Source: Rhodobacter sp. (GTDB taxonomy: Bacteria; Pseudomonadota; Alphaproteobacteria; Rhodobacterales; Rhodobacteraceae). From it: a DNA stretch of 33,279 nt. Both the position numbers and the translations under genes were made by a program. This document shows, in pieces, positions 23,902 to 33,026 of the stretch. Positions within the stretch are counted from its first letter, which is position 1. The number at the start of each line of letters is the position of its first letter. Location of the stretch: the NCBI GenBank assembly GCA_022824145.1, contig JAJEAY010000051.1, positions 1 through 33,279 of the forward strand, written 5' to 3'. Under the pieces are notes generated by a model. It worked only from the letters and a program-made list of their open reading frames with translations, made no database searches and had not been told where the DNA came from.

Positions 23902-25920
23902 CTAACCGAGCAGTTCCTTAACTTTCCGCGCCGCAGCCTTGGCTGTTACGCCGAACTTCTCGAACAGGACGTCGCAGGGAGCCGATGCTCCGAATCCCGA
24001 CATTCCAATGAAGCCCGACCGAGCTTCACGTCCGCGCTCGCCCAGCAGCCAGCGGTCCCAGCCATGCCGGACCCCGGCTTCGATGGCTACCCGCACGGGC
24101 CCGCTGGGAAGGACGCGCCTGCGGTAGCTTTCGTCCTGTTCCTCGAACAGTTCCCATGACGGCATCGACACAACGCGAACGCCAATTCCCTCCGCCTGCA
24201 GCATTTCGCGCGAATCCATTGCGACTGAAACTTCCGAGCCGGTGGCAATCAGGATTGCCTGCCGTCTGCCCTCGGCTTCAGCGAGGACATAGGCACCCTG
24301 CGCGGTCATGTTCCTTGTCCTGTGTTCGGTCCGGACGGTTGGCAGTCCCTGGCGTGTGAGCGAAAGTACCGTTGGCCGGCCCGACTGGCTGAGCGCCGTT
24401 TCCCACGCTTCCGCGGTTTCGACCGCGTCGGCAGGGCGGATCACAACCATGTTCGGTGTGGCGCGGAGCATGGAAAGGTGCTCGACGGGCTGGTGGGTCG
24501 GGCCGTCCTCACCCAGACCAATTGAGTCATGCGTCATTACGTAGATTGGCGCGACCCCCATCAATGCAGAGAGGCGCATTGCTGCGCGGGCATAGTCGGT
24601 GAAGACCATGAATGTCCCGCCGTAGGGCTTTACGCCACCGTGCAGCGCCATGCCGTTCATTACGGCGGCCATTCCATGTTCGCGGATACCGTAGTGAATG
24701 TAGCGGCCCTTTCGAAACTCCGGCGTATGCACCCCAAGGTCTGGTGTCTTGGTATTGTTGGAACCTGTCAGGTCGGCTGAACCGCCCACGGTTTCGCTCA
24801 TGATCGGGTTGATGACCCCAAGCGCCCGTTCGCTTGCGGAGCGGGTCGCGAGCTTCGGCGCGGTATCGGATAGAGTGGCCTTGAGGCGTCGGATCGCGGG
24901 CGAAAGTTTACCGGATACCCCGCCTGCCTGTTCCATGCGGAACTGGGCTTGGCGTCGTTCGGAAAGCGCTGCAAACCTCTGTTCCCACGCGTGGCGCTCT
25001 TCGGTTCCTCGTCGTCCGATTTCTTCCCACTGTGCCTTGATCCCGGCAGGGACGGTGAACGCTTCCTGGTCCCAGCCGTAGTTCCTTTTGGCTTCGGCGT
25101 TCTGGTCGGCGTCGGTGAGCGCGCCGTGACCTTTCGCCGTGTCCTGCGCGGCATGGCCCAGCGCGATATGGGTGCGGCAGGCAATCATCGAGGGCCTGTC
25201 GCTGGTCTTGGCCGCGGAGATTGCGCTGTCAATGGCTTTAGGGTCGTGTCCGTCGATCTCCTGCACATGCCAGCCGGATGCCTCGAAACGGGATATCTGG
25301 TCGGTAATGTCTGCCAGGCCGACATGGCCGTCTATGGTGATGCTGTTGTCGTCCCAGAATACAGTCAGGCGACCGAGCTTCTGCCGTCCAGCGAGGGTGA
25401 TCGCTTCCTGGCTGACCCCTTCCATCAGGCAGCCGTCACCTGCGATTGCGTAGGTGCGGTGATCCACTACCTTCCGGCCATACCGGGCGCGAAGCACCTC
25501 TTCGGCAAGCGCGAATCCCACCGAATTCGCGAGTCCTTGGCCAAGCGGACCGGTGGTCGTCTCGATTCCGGCAGCATGTCCATATTCCGGATGGCCCGCG
25601 GTTGCCGAGTTCCATTGGCGGAAATTCCTGATCTGATCGAGCGTCATGTCCTCGTAGCCAGTCAGGTGCAGCAGTGAATACAGCAGCATAGAGCCATGGC
25701 CGGCGCTGAGAATGAACCGGTCCCGGTCGGGCCAGTCAGGCATTGAGGCATCGAACTTGAGGTGCTTTTCGAACAGCACAGTGGCGACGTCGGCCATGCC
25801 GATGGGCATGCCGGTATGTCCTGACTTGGCAGCGGCAACCGCATCGATGGCAAGCGCCCGTATCGCGGCTGACTTCATCCAGTGATCTGGATGTTTTTCT
25901 TTGAGGATGGATAGCTCCAC
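23902..25920 (-). CDS. tkt: transketolase, GTG start
   Basis: 672 residues from a GTG at 25920 ([20 protein letters not shown]), matching the N-terminus and length of Rhodobacterales transketolases; the first ATG in frame far upstream would add 71 unlike residues, and the next Met (25878) would cut into the first helix. AAGGA lies about 8 nt before the GTG. Thiamine diphosphate binding is shown by GDGCLMEG (161-168) and Asn192 in [10 protein letters not shown]. Substrate and catalytic segments include [17 protein letters not shown] and the second-domain [18 protein letters not shown]. It acts in the non-oxidative pentose phosphate (and Calvin) pathway. It is followed by gap. Confidence 0.96.
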   Translation of the reverse strand: MELSILKEKHPDHWMKSAAIRALAIDAVAAAKSGHTGMPIGMADVATVLFEKHLKFDASMPDWPDRDRFILSAGHGSMLLYSLLHLTGYEDMTLDQIRNFRQWNSATAGHPEYGHAAGIETTTGPLGQGLANSVGFALAEEVLRARYGRKVVDHRTYAIAGDGCLMEGVSQEAITLAGRQKLGRLTVFWDDNSITIDGHVGLADITDQISRFEASGWHVQEIDGHDPKAIDSAISAAKTSDRPSMIACRTHIALGHAAQDTAKGHGALTDADQNAEAKRNYGWDQEAFTVPAGIKAQWEEIGRRGTEERHAWEQRFAALSERRQAQFRMEQAGGVSGKLSPAIRRLKATLSDTAPKLATRSASERALGVINPIMSETVGGSADLTGSNNTKTPDLGVHTPEFRKGRYIHYGIREHGMAAVMNGMALHGGVKPYGGTFMVFTDYARAAMRLSALMGVAPIYVMTHDSIGLGEDGPTHQPVEHLSMLRATPNMVVIRPADAVETAEAWETALSQSGRPTVLSLTRQGLPTVRTEHRTRNMTAQGAYVLAEAEGRRQAILIATGSEVSVAMDSREMLQAEGIGVRVVSMPSWELFEEQDESYRRRVLPSGPVRVAIEAGVRHGWDRWLLGERGREARSGFIGMSGFGASAPCDVLFEKFGVTAKAAARKVKELLG

Positions 25921-26831
25921 GGAGGGGATCCTTCGGCCTGAATATATACGTCCTGCGGGTGATAGCAGTGTGGAAGGGAAGTGCAAGAGAGTGGAGGGAA
26001 CGCTCCCGCGGGACCGCAGCCAAGAAATGAGGTCCGTCGACGTCCGGCCTGGCATGCAGATCCGGAATGCATCCGAAGGATTTCGGCGCCCAACACCTTT
26101 TGCGGAACGAGGAAAAGACAGGGCAGAATTCAAAGGATGTTCTGTCCGGATCCCGCCACGTCAGCGCGTAAGGCTCCTGCCGCCGGTTCCGAATCGGTTG
26201 CCTCGCTTGTCGATCCCTTAAGCCGCATAGACCGGTTTCGCCACCGGAAGTGCGAAAATTCCGGAAGAGGCTTCCAGTTTCCTGTCATAAATATTTGTTA
26301 TAGTTATGAATTTTTTACGCTTTGAATCCGGAACACACATATGGGCTGCGAGACAGCAGGAGCTTGCGGCGTTGCTGATCGCCATCGGCTCCACCGGTCG
26401 TCGGTTTCGAATAGGTGCCTGCCGTAGATTCCATGCGCGGCATCCTGCTTCGTGCAGAAGCATGGAAAGGCTGGTCGCTCCTGCCCGCCGCGCCATTGCG
26501 CACAGAAAGGTCGCCTGTCCCGGTCGACCCCACTCCACTACGTCGCGGGAATTGCCAATTCGGCACCTATGCAGTGTGCGCATGGCGATCATGCATGTTG
26601 ATCCAAAGCGGTTCGCTGCCCATCCCGCAGGCGCGGCGCAAGGGGAGCCATGCCCGTTCTGTCGAACGGCCGAAGAGGTGGGCAATCCTCCACAGTCCGC
26701 CATAGGATGTGGATAATACACCCGGATGGTCTATACTCTTCAAGTTCGGCTATTGTGTGGAAGTGCTGTTGCAGCGTATGACTTGGCGTCAGTTAACAGA
26801 GACTGGTGCGGACTCGGCTGGGGAATGGTTT
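25921..26831. other. 911-bp divergent intergenic region (tkt / zauP)
   Basis: No supported gene is visible. The region must hold the promoters of tkt-gap and of the ZapA pair. An AT-rich island lies at about 26284-26326, containing CATAA...TTATG arms. A perfect consensus DnaA box (TTATCCACA on the minus strand) lies at 26708-26716. Frames on either strand show no family motif. Confidence 0.4.
26708..26716 (-). promoter_or_regulatory. consensus DnaA box
   Basis: TGTGGATAA on the plus strand is the exact complement of the consensus DnaA box TTATCCACA. It lies 116 bp before the ZauP-like coding start. A single box could occur by chance in a window of this size, so a regulatory role for DnaA at this division operon is only a suggestion. 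Confidence 0.35.
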
Positions 26832-27239
26832 ATGGACGGAATTGAGGAATTCGAACGGCGCATTGAGCTTGCGCTAGACCGGATTGGTGTGGCGCTGGAC
26901 GCTGTAAACTCAACCGCCGATGTCTCGGCGACGCGGAAAGCGCTTGCGGCGGAAAAGAAGGCCAATGCCGAACTGGAAGACCGGATCAAATCGCTGGACG
27001 AAAAGATAGGCTCGCTGGAAGCGCGTATTGAGGATCTTCAGACGTCTGAACAGGATGCGCGGGGCGAACTGGAAAGGCTGCGCGAGGATGCCGCAAGTGT
27101 GGACCATGCGCAGGAACTGAATCGGTCAATGAAGTCGGAGCTGAATCGACTGAGCTCTGTTCGCGAGGCCGACAGGGCCGAGCTCGACGGAATTCTGGGC
27201 GAACTCAAGAAGCTTCTGGAGGTGAAAGCCAGTGCCTGA
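26832..27239 (+). CDS. zauP: coiled-coil division protein, ZauP-like (ZapA upstream protein)
   Basis: 135 residues from the Met at 26832 (MDGIEEFERRIELALDRIG); longer in-frame starts add unlike sequence. Nearly the whole chain is heptad-like coiled coil with alternating E/K/L/A (KKANAELEDRIKSLDEKIGS, then LEARIEDL), without membrane segments. In Caulobacter the gene just upstream of zapA encodes ZauP, a coiled-coil partner that with ZapA focuses the FtsZ ring. Position, length and composition all fit (DUF4164-like). The stop overlaps the zapA start by 8 bp, so the two are translationally coupled. The assignment is by context and coil pattern; sequence conservation in this family is low. Confidence 0.75.
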   Translation: MDGIEEFERRIELALDRIGVALDAVNSTADVSATRKALAAEKKANAELEDRIKSLDEKIGSLEARIEDLQTSEQDARGELERLREDAASVDHAQELNRSMKSELNRLSSVREADRAELDGILGELKKLLEVKASA

Positions 27240-27609
27240 TCTGTCCATCGATGTATGCGGGCGGGAATTCCGGATTTCCTGCGGGGAGGGCGAGGAACAG
27301 CACCTGCTGGCCGCAGCGGCGTTGCTCGATGCGGAATCGAAAGCGCTCTTGAAGCGGGATGAACGCCTGACCGAACAAAAAATGCTTCTCATGGCGGGCC
27401 TGGTGCTTGCCGACCGCACGACAGGCCTTCAGCGTGACCTGCGTTTCGAGAGGGAGAAGGTGAAGCAGCTCCAAAAGGAAGTCGCGGAGTGCAAGGAAGC
27501 GCGTGTGCCAGCGTCGGCAGTTTCCCAGTCGATTCTGGACAGTCTTTCCAAAGCTGCGGAACGGGCGGAAGTTCTGGCGGTAAAGGCTGAGGAGAGAGCG
27601 GTGCCTTAG
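27232..27609 (+). CDS. zapA: cell division protein ZapA
   Basis: 125 residues. ZapA crosslinks FtsZ filaments at the division site. The N-terminal globular head reads LSIDVCGREFRISCGEGEEQ, followed by LLAAAALLDAESKALL and KMLLMAGLVLADR, the conserved LMAALxLADE-like helix of ZapA. A C-terminal coiled coil (about 65-115) follows. It overlaps the ZauP-like gene by 8 bp. The pair is divergent from tkt-gap, a conserved alphaproteobacterial arrangement. 293 bp of non-coding sequence follows before the convergent grxD. Confidence 0.9.
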   Translation: MPDLSIDVCGREFRISCGEGEEQHLLAAAALLDAESKALLKRDERLTEQKMLLMAGLVLADRTTGLQRDLRFEREKVKQLQKEVAECKEARVPASAVSQSILDSLSKAAERAEVLAVKAEERAVP

Positions 27610-27901
27610 GTCAGGGCGCTTCCGGGCGAGCGAGGCCGTCCAATCATGGACCGCCGTCAAGGCTCGATTCGCTGCCGGGCGTTGCCAGTTCATGCGACCC
27701 CAGGCAATCCGCATCTCGCCAGCGTGCAGTTGCGGGAATCAGTCTTCCGGAGTGTGCGCAACCGACCCGAAATGCGCTTTTCCGGTAGTAAGGGCGTTCA
27801 GATTTCCGACCGCGCCGGAGCGTTCGGCCATTCGACCCGCGACATCTGAGCGTTCACTGCAGGCACTGCCGTTGAACAGCGGCCAAATCGAAACCTGGAT
27901 T
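27610..27901. other. 292-bp intergenic region after zapA, possible structured RNA
   Basis: In many proteobacteria 6S RNA lies directly after zapA. Here a stem can be drawn at 27626-27672 (GCGA, GAG-CC and GTCC pairing with GGAC, GGCTC and TCGC). A GCGCTTCCGG at 27616-27625 could pair imperfectly with CCGGAGTGTGCGC at 27738-27750. I cannot confirm the 6S central bubble, so no RNA gene is called. Confidence 0.3.
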
Positions 27902-28264
27902 TCAGGCGTTCGCCTCGCGGACTTTTTCAGCGGCGTCCTTGTTGTAGGATACGCCTTTGTCGTCAAAGAGGGTGTCCAGTTCCCCTGACAGCACCATCTC
28001 CGTGATGATGTCGCATCCTCCCACGAACTCTCCCTTTACGTAGAGCTGCGGGATCGTTGGCCAGTCGGAATATTCCTTGATCCCTTGCCGAAGGGCGTCA
28101 TCTGCCAGCACGTTCACGTCGCGGTAATCGACGTTCATATAGTCAAGCACTCCAGCGACCCGGCTGGAAAAGCCGCATTGCGGCAGCGCCTTGGTGCCTT
28201 TCATGAACAGCACCACGTCATTGTCCACCACCGTATCCTTGATCTTGATCTGAACCTGCGACAT
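27902..28264 (-). CDS. grxD: monothiol glutaredoxin, Grx4/GrxD family
   Basis: 120 residues, single glutaredoxin domain. The CGFS active site (Cys30-Ser33) after KGTKALPQ defines the monothiol class that carries 2Fe-2S clusters and delivers them, often with a BolA partner. [20 protein letters not shown] (about 69-88) is the conserved glutathione/cis-Pro region. The bolA gene lies immediately upstream on the same strand (4 bp gap), so the partner proteins are co-encoded. About ten residues longer than the E. coli protein at the C-terminus. Confidence 0.96.
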   Translation of the reverse strand: MSQVQIKIKDTVVDNDVVLFMKGTKALPQCGFSSRVAGVLDYMNVDYRDVNVLADDALRQGIKEYSDWPTIPQLYVKGEFVGGCDIITEMVLSGELDTLFDDKGVSYNKDAAEKVREANA

Positions 28265-28268
28265 CGAT

Positions 28269-28505
28269 TTACTCCGGTGCTTTTGTTGTCAGGGCCAAGG
28301 CGTGAAGCTCGCCTGCGGGTCCATCCATCTTGCCTTTCAGGGCGGCGTAGACCATGCGCTGCTGCTCCACCCGGTTCATGCCGCGAAAGCTCTCGTCGAT
28401 GACCATGGCGGACATATGTACCCCGTCGTCACCCTGAACCATGATTTCAGCGTCAGGAAACCGCTCCCGCAGTAGAACCTCGATTTCCTGTGCAGACATC
28501 GGCAT
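28269..28505 (-). CDS. bolA: BolA family protein
   Basis: 78 residues from the Met at 28505 ([20 protein letters not shown]); a Met two codons later is equally possible. The BolA fold shows in [24 protein letters not shown] followed by [23 protein letters not shown]. BolA proteins form 2Fe-2S-bridged heterodimers with CGFS glutaredoxins and take part in iron-sulfur trafficking and iron regulation. It is encoded directly before grxD and after purL, a conserved alphaproteobacterial order. It lacks the cysteine some BolA ligands use and keeps the C-terminal histidine. Confidence 0.92.
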   Translation of the reverse strand: MPMSAQEIEVLLRERFPDAEIMVQGDDGVHMSAMVIDESFRGMNRVEQQRMVYAALKGKMDGPAGELHALALTTKAPE

Positions 28506-28623
28506 AGCTGTCAATGCTCCCGCTAGCGTTATTCTGGAATTTGAGCGAGAGATAATCTGCCTTAGCCGATTTCGCAAGACCGTTGATTCAAATGGCTCAC
28601 CGTTGCGGTTCCGCTCCAGGCCG

Positions 28624-30786
28624 TCAATCGAACACTGTGGAGAAGGTCGTTTGGAACTGGGCTGACAGTTCCTCAAGCGGTGCCGAGCTTGTTCCAAACC
28701 GTACGGCGGAGCCGCCAAACCGTCCGGCGCTTGCTATCGGAACCCCCGTGCGTCCGGCGGCGATCATCAGCGCTTCGGCCTGGTCGAAATTGCAGGCCAC
28801 CAGGTATCGGGCCTGATCTTCGCCAAAGAGCTGCTCCATGTCTCCGCTGTCAAGCACAACGCCTACTCCCGCGGCCTCGGCCAGTTCGAACGCCGCCATG
28901 GCCAGTCCACCGTCGGAGAGGTCGGTACAGGCCCGGATCAGCTGATGGTTTTCGCGGATGAACCTGCCATTGCGCAGTTCCGCCGTCAGGTCAACGGGAG
29001 GCGCGTCTCCATCTTCCCGGTTGAACGCTTCCGCCAGAAGGGCGGACTGTCCTAGATGGCCGGAAGTATCTCCGATGACCAGCGCGACGTGCCCGTCCCG
29101 AACTTCTCCGGATATCAATCGATCGCCGCTGGCGATCAGCCCAACGGCGCCAATCGTCGGCGTCGGCAGAATCGGCTCACCGTCAGTTTCGTTGTAAAGT
29201 GAGACGTTGCCGGAAACGATTGGCATGCCTAGGGCGGCGCAGGCAGCTCCGATTCCCTTGATGGCTCCCACCAGCTGCCCCATGATTTCCGGTTTTTCAG
29301 GGTTGCCGAAGTTGAGATTGTCCGTTGTCGCAAACGGTTCGGCACCCACAGCGCACAGATTTCGGTAAGCTTCGGCAACGGCCTGCTTACCGCCTTCTTC
29401 AGGACAGGCGCGCACATAGCGGGGCGTAACGTCGGACGTGAAGGCAAGCATTTTGCCGCTGCCGTGCACCCTTACGACGGCGGCGCCGAATCCCGGGCCG
29501 CGGACAGTGTCAGCCATCACCATGCTGTCATACTGTTCGTAGATCCATCGACGGGAAGCGTGGTTGGGCGATGAGATCAGGGATTTAAGGCCATCGATCG
29601 GGTCGATTCTTGGAACTGCGGCCAGCGGCTCTGCTGCGTCTGAAGGCACCCATGGCCGGTCGTATTCCGGGGCGGCGCTGGCCAGGCGTGACAGGGGAAT
29701 GTCCGCTTGAACTTCGTTTCCAAGCAGGACGACAAAGCGGTCTTCTGGAATGGTTTCGCCAACAATGGCGAAGTCGAGCTCCCACTTCTCGAAGATCTGC
29801 CTCGCTTCGGCCTCTCTGTCTGGCCGGAGAACCATCAACATGCGTTCCTGCGACTCCGAAAGCATCATCTCGTAAGCGGTCATGCTTTCATCGCGCTGGG
29901 GCACGTCGTCCAGCCGCAGCCTGATGCCAAGCCCGCCCTTATCTCCCATTTCGACAGCGGAACAGGTCAGCCCTGCTGCCCCCATGTCCTGAATCGAGAT
30001 GACCGCGCCCGTCCGCATCAGTTCCAGACAGGCCTCGAGCAGGCGTTTCTCGGTAAACGGGTCGCCGACCTGAACGGCTGGCCGTTTTTCCTCGATCGTG
30101 TCGTCAAATTCCGCCGAGGCCATCGTCGCCCCGCCGACTCCGTCACGTCCGGTGCGTGCGCCGAGATAGACGACAGGCATTCCGACGCCGCTTGCCGCCG
30201 AATAGAAAACACTGTCGGCGTTCACGATCCCTGCCGCAAAGGCGTTGACGAGGCAGTTGCCGTTGTAGGACCGGTGGAACCGGACCTCACCGCCGACCGT
30301 AGGAACGCCAAAGGAATTCCCGTAGCCTCCGATGCCACCCACGACTCCATTCACCAGCTGGCGGGTCCGCGGGTGTTCGGGATCACCGAACGAGAGCGAA
30401 TTCATCGCTGCGACCGGCCTTGCGCCCATTGTGAAGACATCACGCAGGATGCCACCGACGCCGGTGGCCGCACCTTGGTAAGGCTCGATGTAGGACGGAT
30501 GGTTGTGACTCTCCATTTTGAACACGACAGCCTGGCCATCGCCGATGTCGACGACGCCTGCATTCTCGCCAGGCCCGCAGATCACCTGCGGTCCGTCGGT
30601 TGGAAGCGTCCGGAGCCATTTTCTGGAAGACTTGTAAGAGCAGTGCTCATTCCACATCGCCGAAAAGATGCCGAGTTCGGTGAATGTTGGCTGACGGCCA
30701 AGGACTTCGACAATCCTGCCGAATTCGTCGGGTTTCAAACCGTGGGAGGCAATCAGTTCTTCGGTAATTTCCGGATCGGTCATCAT
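28624..30786 (-). CDS. purL: phosphoribosylformylglycinamidine synthase subunit PurL
   Basis: 720 residues, the size of the small-type PurL that works with separate PurQ and PurS. It makes FGAM from FGAR using ATP and ammonia in purine synthesis. The two AIR synthetase-like halves are complete: [13 protein letters not shown] (about 45-57), [27 protein letters not shown] (about 90-116), [25 protein letters not shown], and in the second half [10 protein letters not shown] and [21 protein letters not shown] second Met follows the first directly. bolA and grxD follow downstream on the same strand. No purQ or purS in this window. Confidence 0.97.
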   Translation of the reverse strand: MMTDPEITEELIASHGLKPDEFGRIVEVLGRQPTFTELGIFSAMWNEHCSYKSSRKWLRTLPTDGPQVICGPGENAGVVDIGDGQAVVFKMESHNHPSYIEPYQGAATGVGGILRDVFTMGARPVAAMNSLSFGDPEHPRTRQLVNGVVGGIGGYGNSFGVPTVGGEVRFHRSYNGNCLVNAFAAGIVNADSVFYSAASGVGMPVVYLGARTGRDGVGGATMASAEFDDTIEEKRPAVQVGDPFTEKRLLEACLELMRTGAVISIQDMGAAGLTCSAVEMGDKGGLGIRLRLDDVPQRDESMTAYEMMLSESQERMLMVLRPDREAEARQIFEKWELDFAIVGETIPEDRFVVLLGNEVQADIPLSRLASAAPEYDRPWVPSDAAEPLAAVPRIDPIDGLKSLISSPNHASRRWIYEQYDSMVMADTVRGPGFGAAVVRVHGSGKMLAFTSDVTPRYVRACPEEGGKQAVAEAYRNLCAVGAEPFATTDNLNFGNPEKPEIMGQLVGAIKGIGAACAALGMPIVSGNVSLYNETDGEPILPTPTIGAVGLIASGDRLISGEVRDGHVALVIGDTSGHLGQSALLAEAFNREDGDAPPVDLTAELRNGRFIRENHQLIRACTDLSDGGLAMAAFELAEAAGVGVVLDSGDMEQLFGEDQARYLVACNFDQAEALMIAAGRTGVPIASAGRFGGSAVRFGTSSAPLEELSAQFQTTFSTVFD

Positions 30787-30968
30787 AGGCTCTTGAAGCT
30801 ACGTGGAGTAACTAGGCCAAGAACCGGGCAGGGGAAAGCCAATGCCGCCATCTTCGCCTTATATACGTGTTGGTGCTGATCCGGCCAACACAATCTCTGG
30901 TCTGACAGACAGTGAATTCAGGTGGAATTCGGTTAAACCTCAAATTCACGTCCGGGACCGTCAGGCAG

Positions 30969-31883
30969 CTACCCGGTAACTGGCGTTTGTCCGCTTCCCT
31001 TCCGCCGCCGGTAGGCGATGATCTCTTCCATTACAAAGTCGCGGAACGCCGCGATCCGCTTCGAGTTCCTCAGTTCCTCCGGGTAGGCGAGGAACACTGG
31101 GACTTCGTTTGATTCGACATCGTTCAGAACGCGTACGATCTTGGGAAAATCCTCAATTACATAATCCGGCAGCACTCCGATTCCCAGGTTGTTAACAACG
31201 CCCTGCAGCACTCCGTAGTAGTTGTTCACTGTAAGGAGCGACTTGGGCCGGTAGGTGAGGAGCATTTCGACAAGGCTTGCCCCTTCGCTCACCTGAAAGC
31301 TGGTCGTGTTCTGGCAGATCAACCTGTGCCCGGACAGGTCGACAAGGGATTCGGGCGTGCCGCGCTCCTCCATATAGGCCGGAGTGGCATAAAGGCGCAT
31401 GCGCACTCCCATCAGGCGACGTCGGATCAGGTCGGCCTGACTCGGTTCCTTCATCCGAATCGCAACATCTGCCTCGCGCATGGGAAGGTCCAGGACGCGC
31501 TCTTCCAGCATCAGGTCGATCCTCAGGTCCGGATAGACCGCGTAGAGAGTCGCCAGTCTCGGGGCGAGCCAAAGCGTTCCGAATCCTGTTGTAGTCGTTA
31601 CCCTGAGTTCGCCGTAAACCTCTTCCTTGCTGTCGCGGATCCGCGCAGTCGCTGTTTCGACGCGGCGTGTCATGGCTTTTACCGCGTCGAACAGCAGTTC
31701 GCCCTGCTCGGTGAGGATCAAGCCCCTTGCGTGGCGATGGAACAAGGTGGCATTCAGCGACTCTTCAAGCGCGCTGATCTGTCTCGACACCGCAGACTGG
31801 CTGAGATGCAGGATTTCGCCTGCATGGGTCAGGCTTCCCGCATCAGCCACTGCGTGGAAAATTCTTAGCTTGTCCCAGTCCAT
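30969..31883 (-). CDS. LysR family transcriptional regulator
   Basis: 304 residues. The N-terminal winged HTH reads LRIFHAVADAGSLTHAGEIL, HLSQSAVSRQISALEESL and LFHRHARGLILTEQG (residues 6-58), followed by the coiled linker and a periplasmic-binding-protein-like effector domain (about 90-290). The effector is not predictable. It is read leftward, upstream of purL with 182 bp between them, so it is probably a separate unit. The gene lies 221 bp from the IS6 element end. LysR proteins usually control a divergent neighbour, but the divergent side here is only short non-coding DNA and the insertion sequence, so its original target may have been displaced. Confidence 0.92.
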   Translation of the reverse strand: MDWDKLRIFHAVADAGSLTHAGEILHLSQSAVSRQISALEESLNATLFHRHARGLILTEQGELLFDAVKAMTRRVETATARIRDSKEEVYGELRVTTTTGFGTLWLAPRLATLYAVYPDLRIDLMLEERVLDLPMREADVAIRMKEPSQADLIRRRLMGVRMRLYATPAYMEERGTPESLVDLSGHRLICQNTTSFQVSEGASLVEMLLTYRPKSLLTVNNYYGVLQGVVNNLGIGVLPDYVIEDFPKIVRVLNDVESNEVPVFLAYPEELRNSKRIAAFRDFVMEEIIAYRRRKGSGQTPVTG

Positions 31884-32104
31884 TTGCCTGATCGTTTATC
31901 AGAGTATCTTGGGGCGGGATAGGCGAATCCAGCCTCCTTTCGCATAGGTAGGGCGATGCTCGGGCATTCAAGTGAAGGGCGTGGGATTGAACGACGTTGG
32001 TACGGTTTGCCTCAGTTTGAATTTATGGAACTCGCCGCATTTCGCTGACTGTCCCGGTCGCCGACATCGAATCCAGGCGAGGGCAATCGAGCCCGAAGAA
32101 ATTT

Positions 32105-33026
32105 GGCTCTGTTGCAAAGTTGGTCGCCGAAGCTGCTGAGGGTGTGGCCTGGTCACGCCTTTTCCCAGATTCCTTGCTGGATCGCGATTTGTTCGAGCTC
32201 CGCTCCAAGCAGCTGCATCAGCTCGACCATCATCTCTGGTCCGATCCCGAAGGCACGTTCGACCAAGCGCACTTCGCCCCTGATGCCGGGCTGAAGCTGG
32301 AAGGCGCTGGCCTGCTTCTTCCGAAGTGCGTGCATGGCCTTAAAGCCCTTGATCGTGGCGTAAGCCGCCTTCATTGACCTGAAGCCAAGGGTCGGCTTGA
32401 TCAGGAGCTTGAGCCTGCCATGATCAGCCTCGGCGACGCTGTTGGGGTATTTCACCTGCCTGTGGTCTGTTTCGGAGGGGCATTCGCCCTCTTTCTTCAG
32501 CTCGCGAATGGCCCGGCCGTAGCATCCCGCCTTGTCCGTGTTGGTCACGCAGGGCTTCTCCCGCACCTTGCATCCGCGCAGCGCCTTGCCCGGGAACCGC
32601 TTGGCGGCGCCGGCATTGCGGGTCTGCGACAGGTGGAAGTCGACGGTGTCGCCACGGCTGTCGACCAAGCGGTACGGACACGCCCGTTTCCCTTTGACCT
32701 TGACGTAGGTTTCGTCCACGCGCCAGGATGGCGAACGGCCGTCACGGCGACAGTGCCAGCGCAGGCGCCTTTCGATTTCCTTCGCGTAGGCTTGGACCCG
32801 GCGATGGATGGCGGTGTGGTCCACCGCAACGCCGCGCTCTTCCAGCATTTCCTTGAGGTCTCGGTAGCTGATGCCGTATCGGCAGTGCCATCGGACGGCC
32901 CGCGGAACGATCTCGCCCCGGAAATGCCGCCACCTGAAGTCTTGGGTCATGGGCGGGTCTCCAATGGCAGAATCCACCGCTGTCTCGCTCACAAGGACAG
33001 CTGGGTGCAGCTCTTGCAACAGGGCC
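32105..33026 (-). mobile_element. IS6-family insertion sequence, 922 bp
   Basis: The left end GGCTCTGTTGCAA (32105-32117) and the inverted right end GGCCCTGTTGCAA (complement of 33014-33026) match at 12 of 13 positions and fit the IS6 family terminal repeats (IS26-like GGCACTGTTGCAAA). The ends enclose one transposase gene with 48 and 76 bp margins. The 8-bp flanks AGAAATTT and AGAAGTTC agree at 6 of 8 positions, possibly a decayed target duplication, possibly chance. IS6 elements move by replicative cointegration. Confidence 0.8.
32153..32950 (-). CDS. IS6-family transposase
   Basis: 265 residues from the Met at 32950 (MTQDFRWRHFRGEIVPRAVR). The DDE catalytic triad is complete: Asp79 in WRVDETYVKV, Asp139 in TNTDKAGCYG and Glu174 in NSVAEADHGRLK. 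The N-terminal YGISYRDLKEMLEERGVAVDH region is the family's HTH/zinc-like DNA-binding part. The C-terminus is longer than the 234 residues of IS26. The frame stays open upstream across the inverted repeat to the window edge, but that part is unlike the family and lies outside the element. It appears intact and potentially active. Confidence 0.93.
   Translation of the reverse strand: MTQDFRWRHFRGEIVPRAVRWHCRYGISYRDLKEMLEERGVAVDHTAIHRRVQAYAKEIERRLRWHCRRDGRSPSWRVDETYVKVKGKRACPYRLVDSRGDTVDFHLSQTRNAGAAKRFPGKALRGCKVREKPCVTNTDKAGCYGRAIRELKKEGECPSETDHRQVKYPNSVAEADHGRLKLLIKPTLGFRSMKAAYATIKGFKAMHALRKKQASAFQLQPGIRGEVRLVERAFGIGPEMMVELMQLLGAELEQIAIQQGIWEKA

Noticed and set aside
25921-26133. Upstream extension of tkt by 71 residues to an ATG
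   Set aside because: The extension is unlike transketolases, while the GTG start gives the expected length and N-terminus.
26401-26432. TTCGAAT-like T-loop that might mark a tRNA
   Set aside because: No flanking T-stem, acceptor stem or anticodon arm could be paired; no tRNA was found anywhere in the window.
26218-26721. 167-codon minus-strand frame between tkt and the ZauP-like gene
   Set aside because: No motif or ribosome binding site; it would fill the divergent promoter region of two conserved operons.
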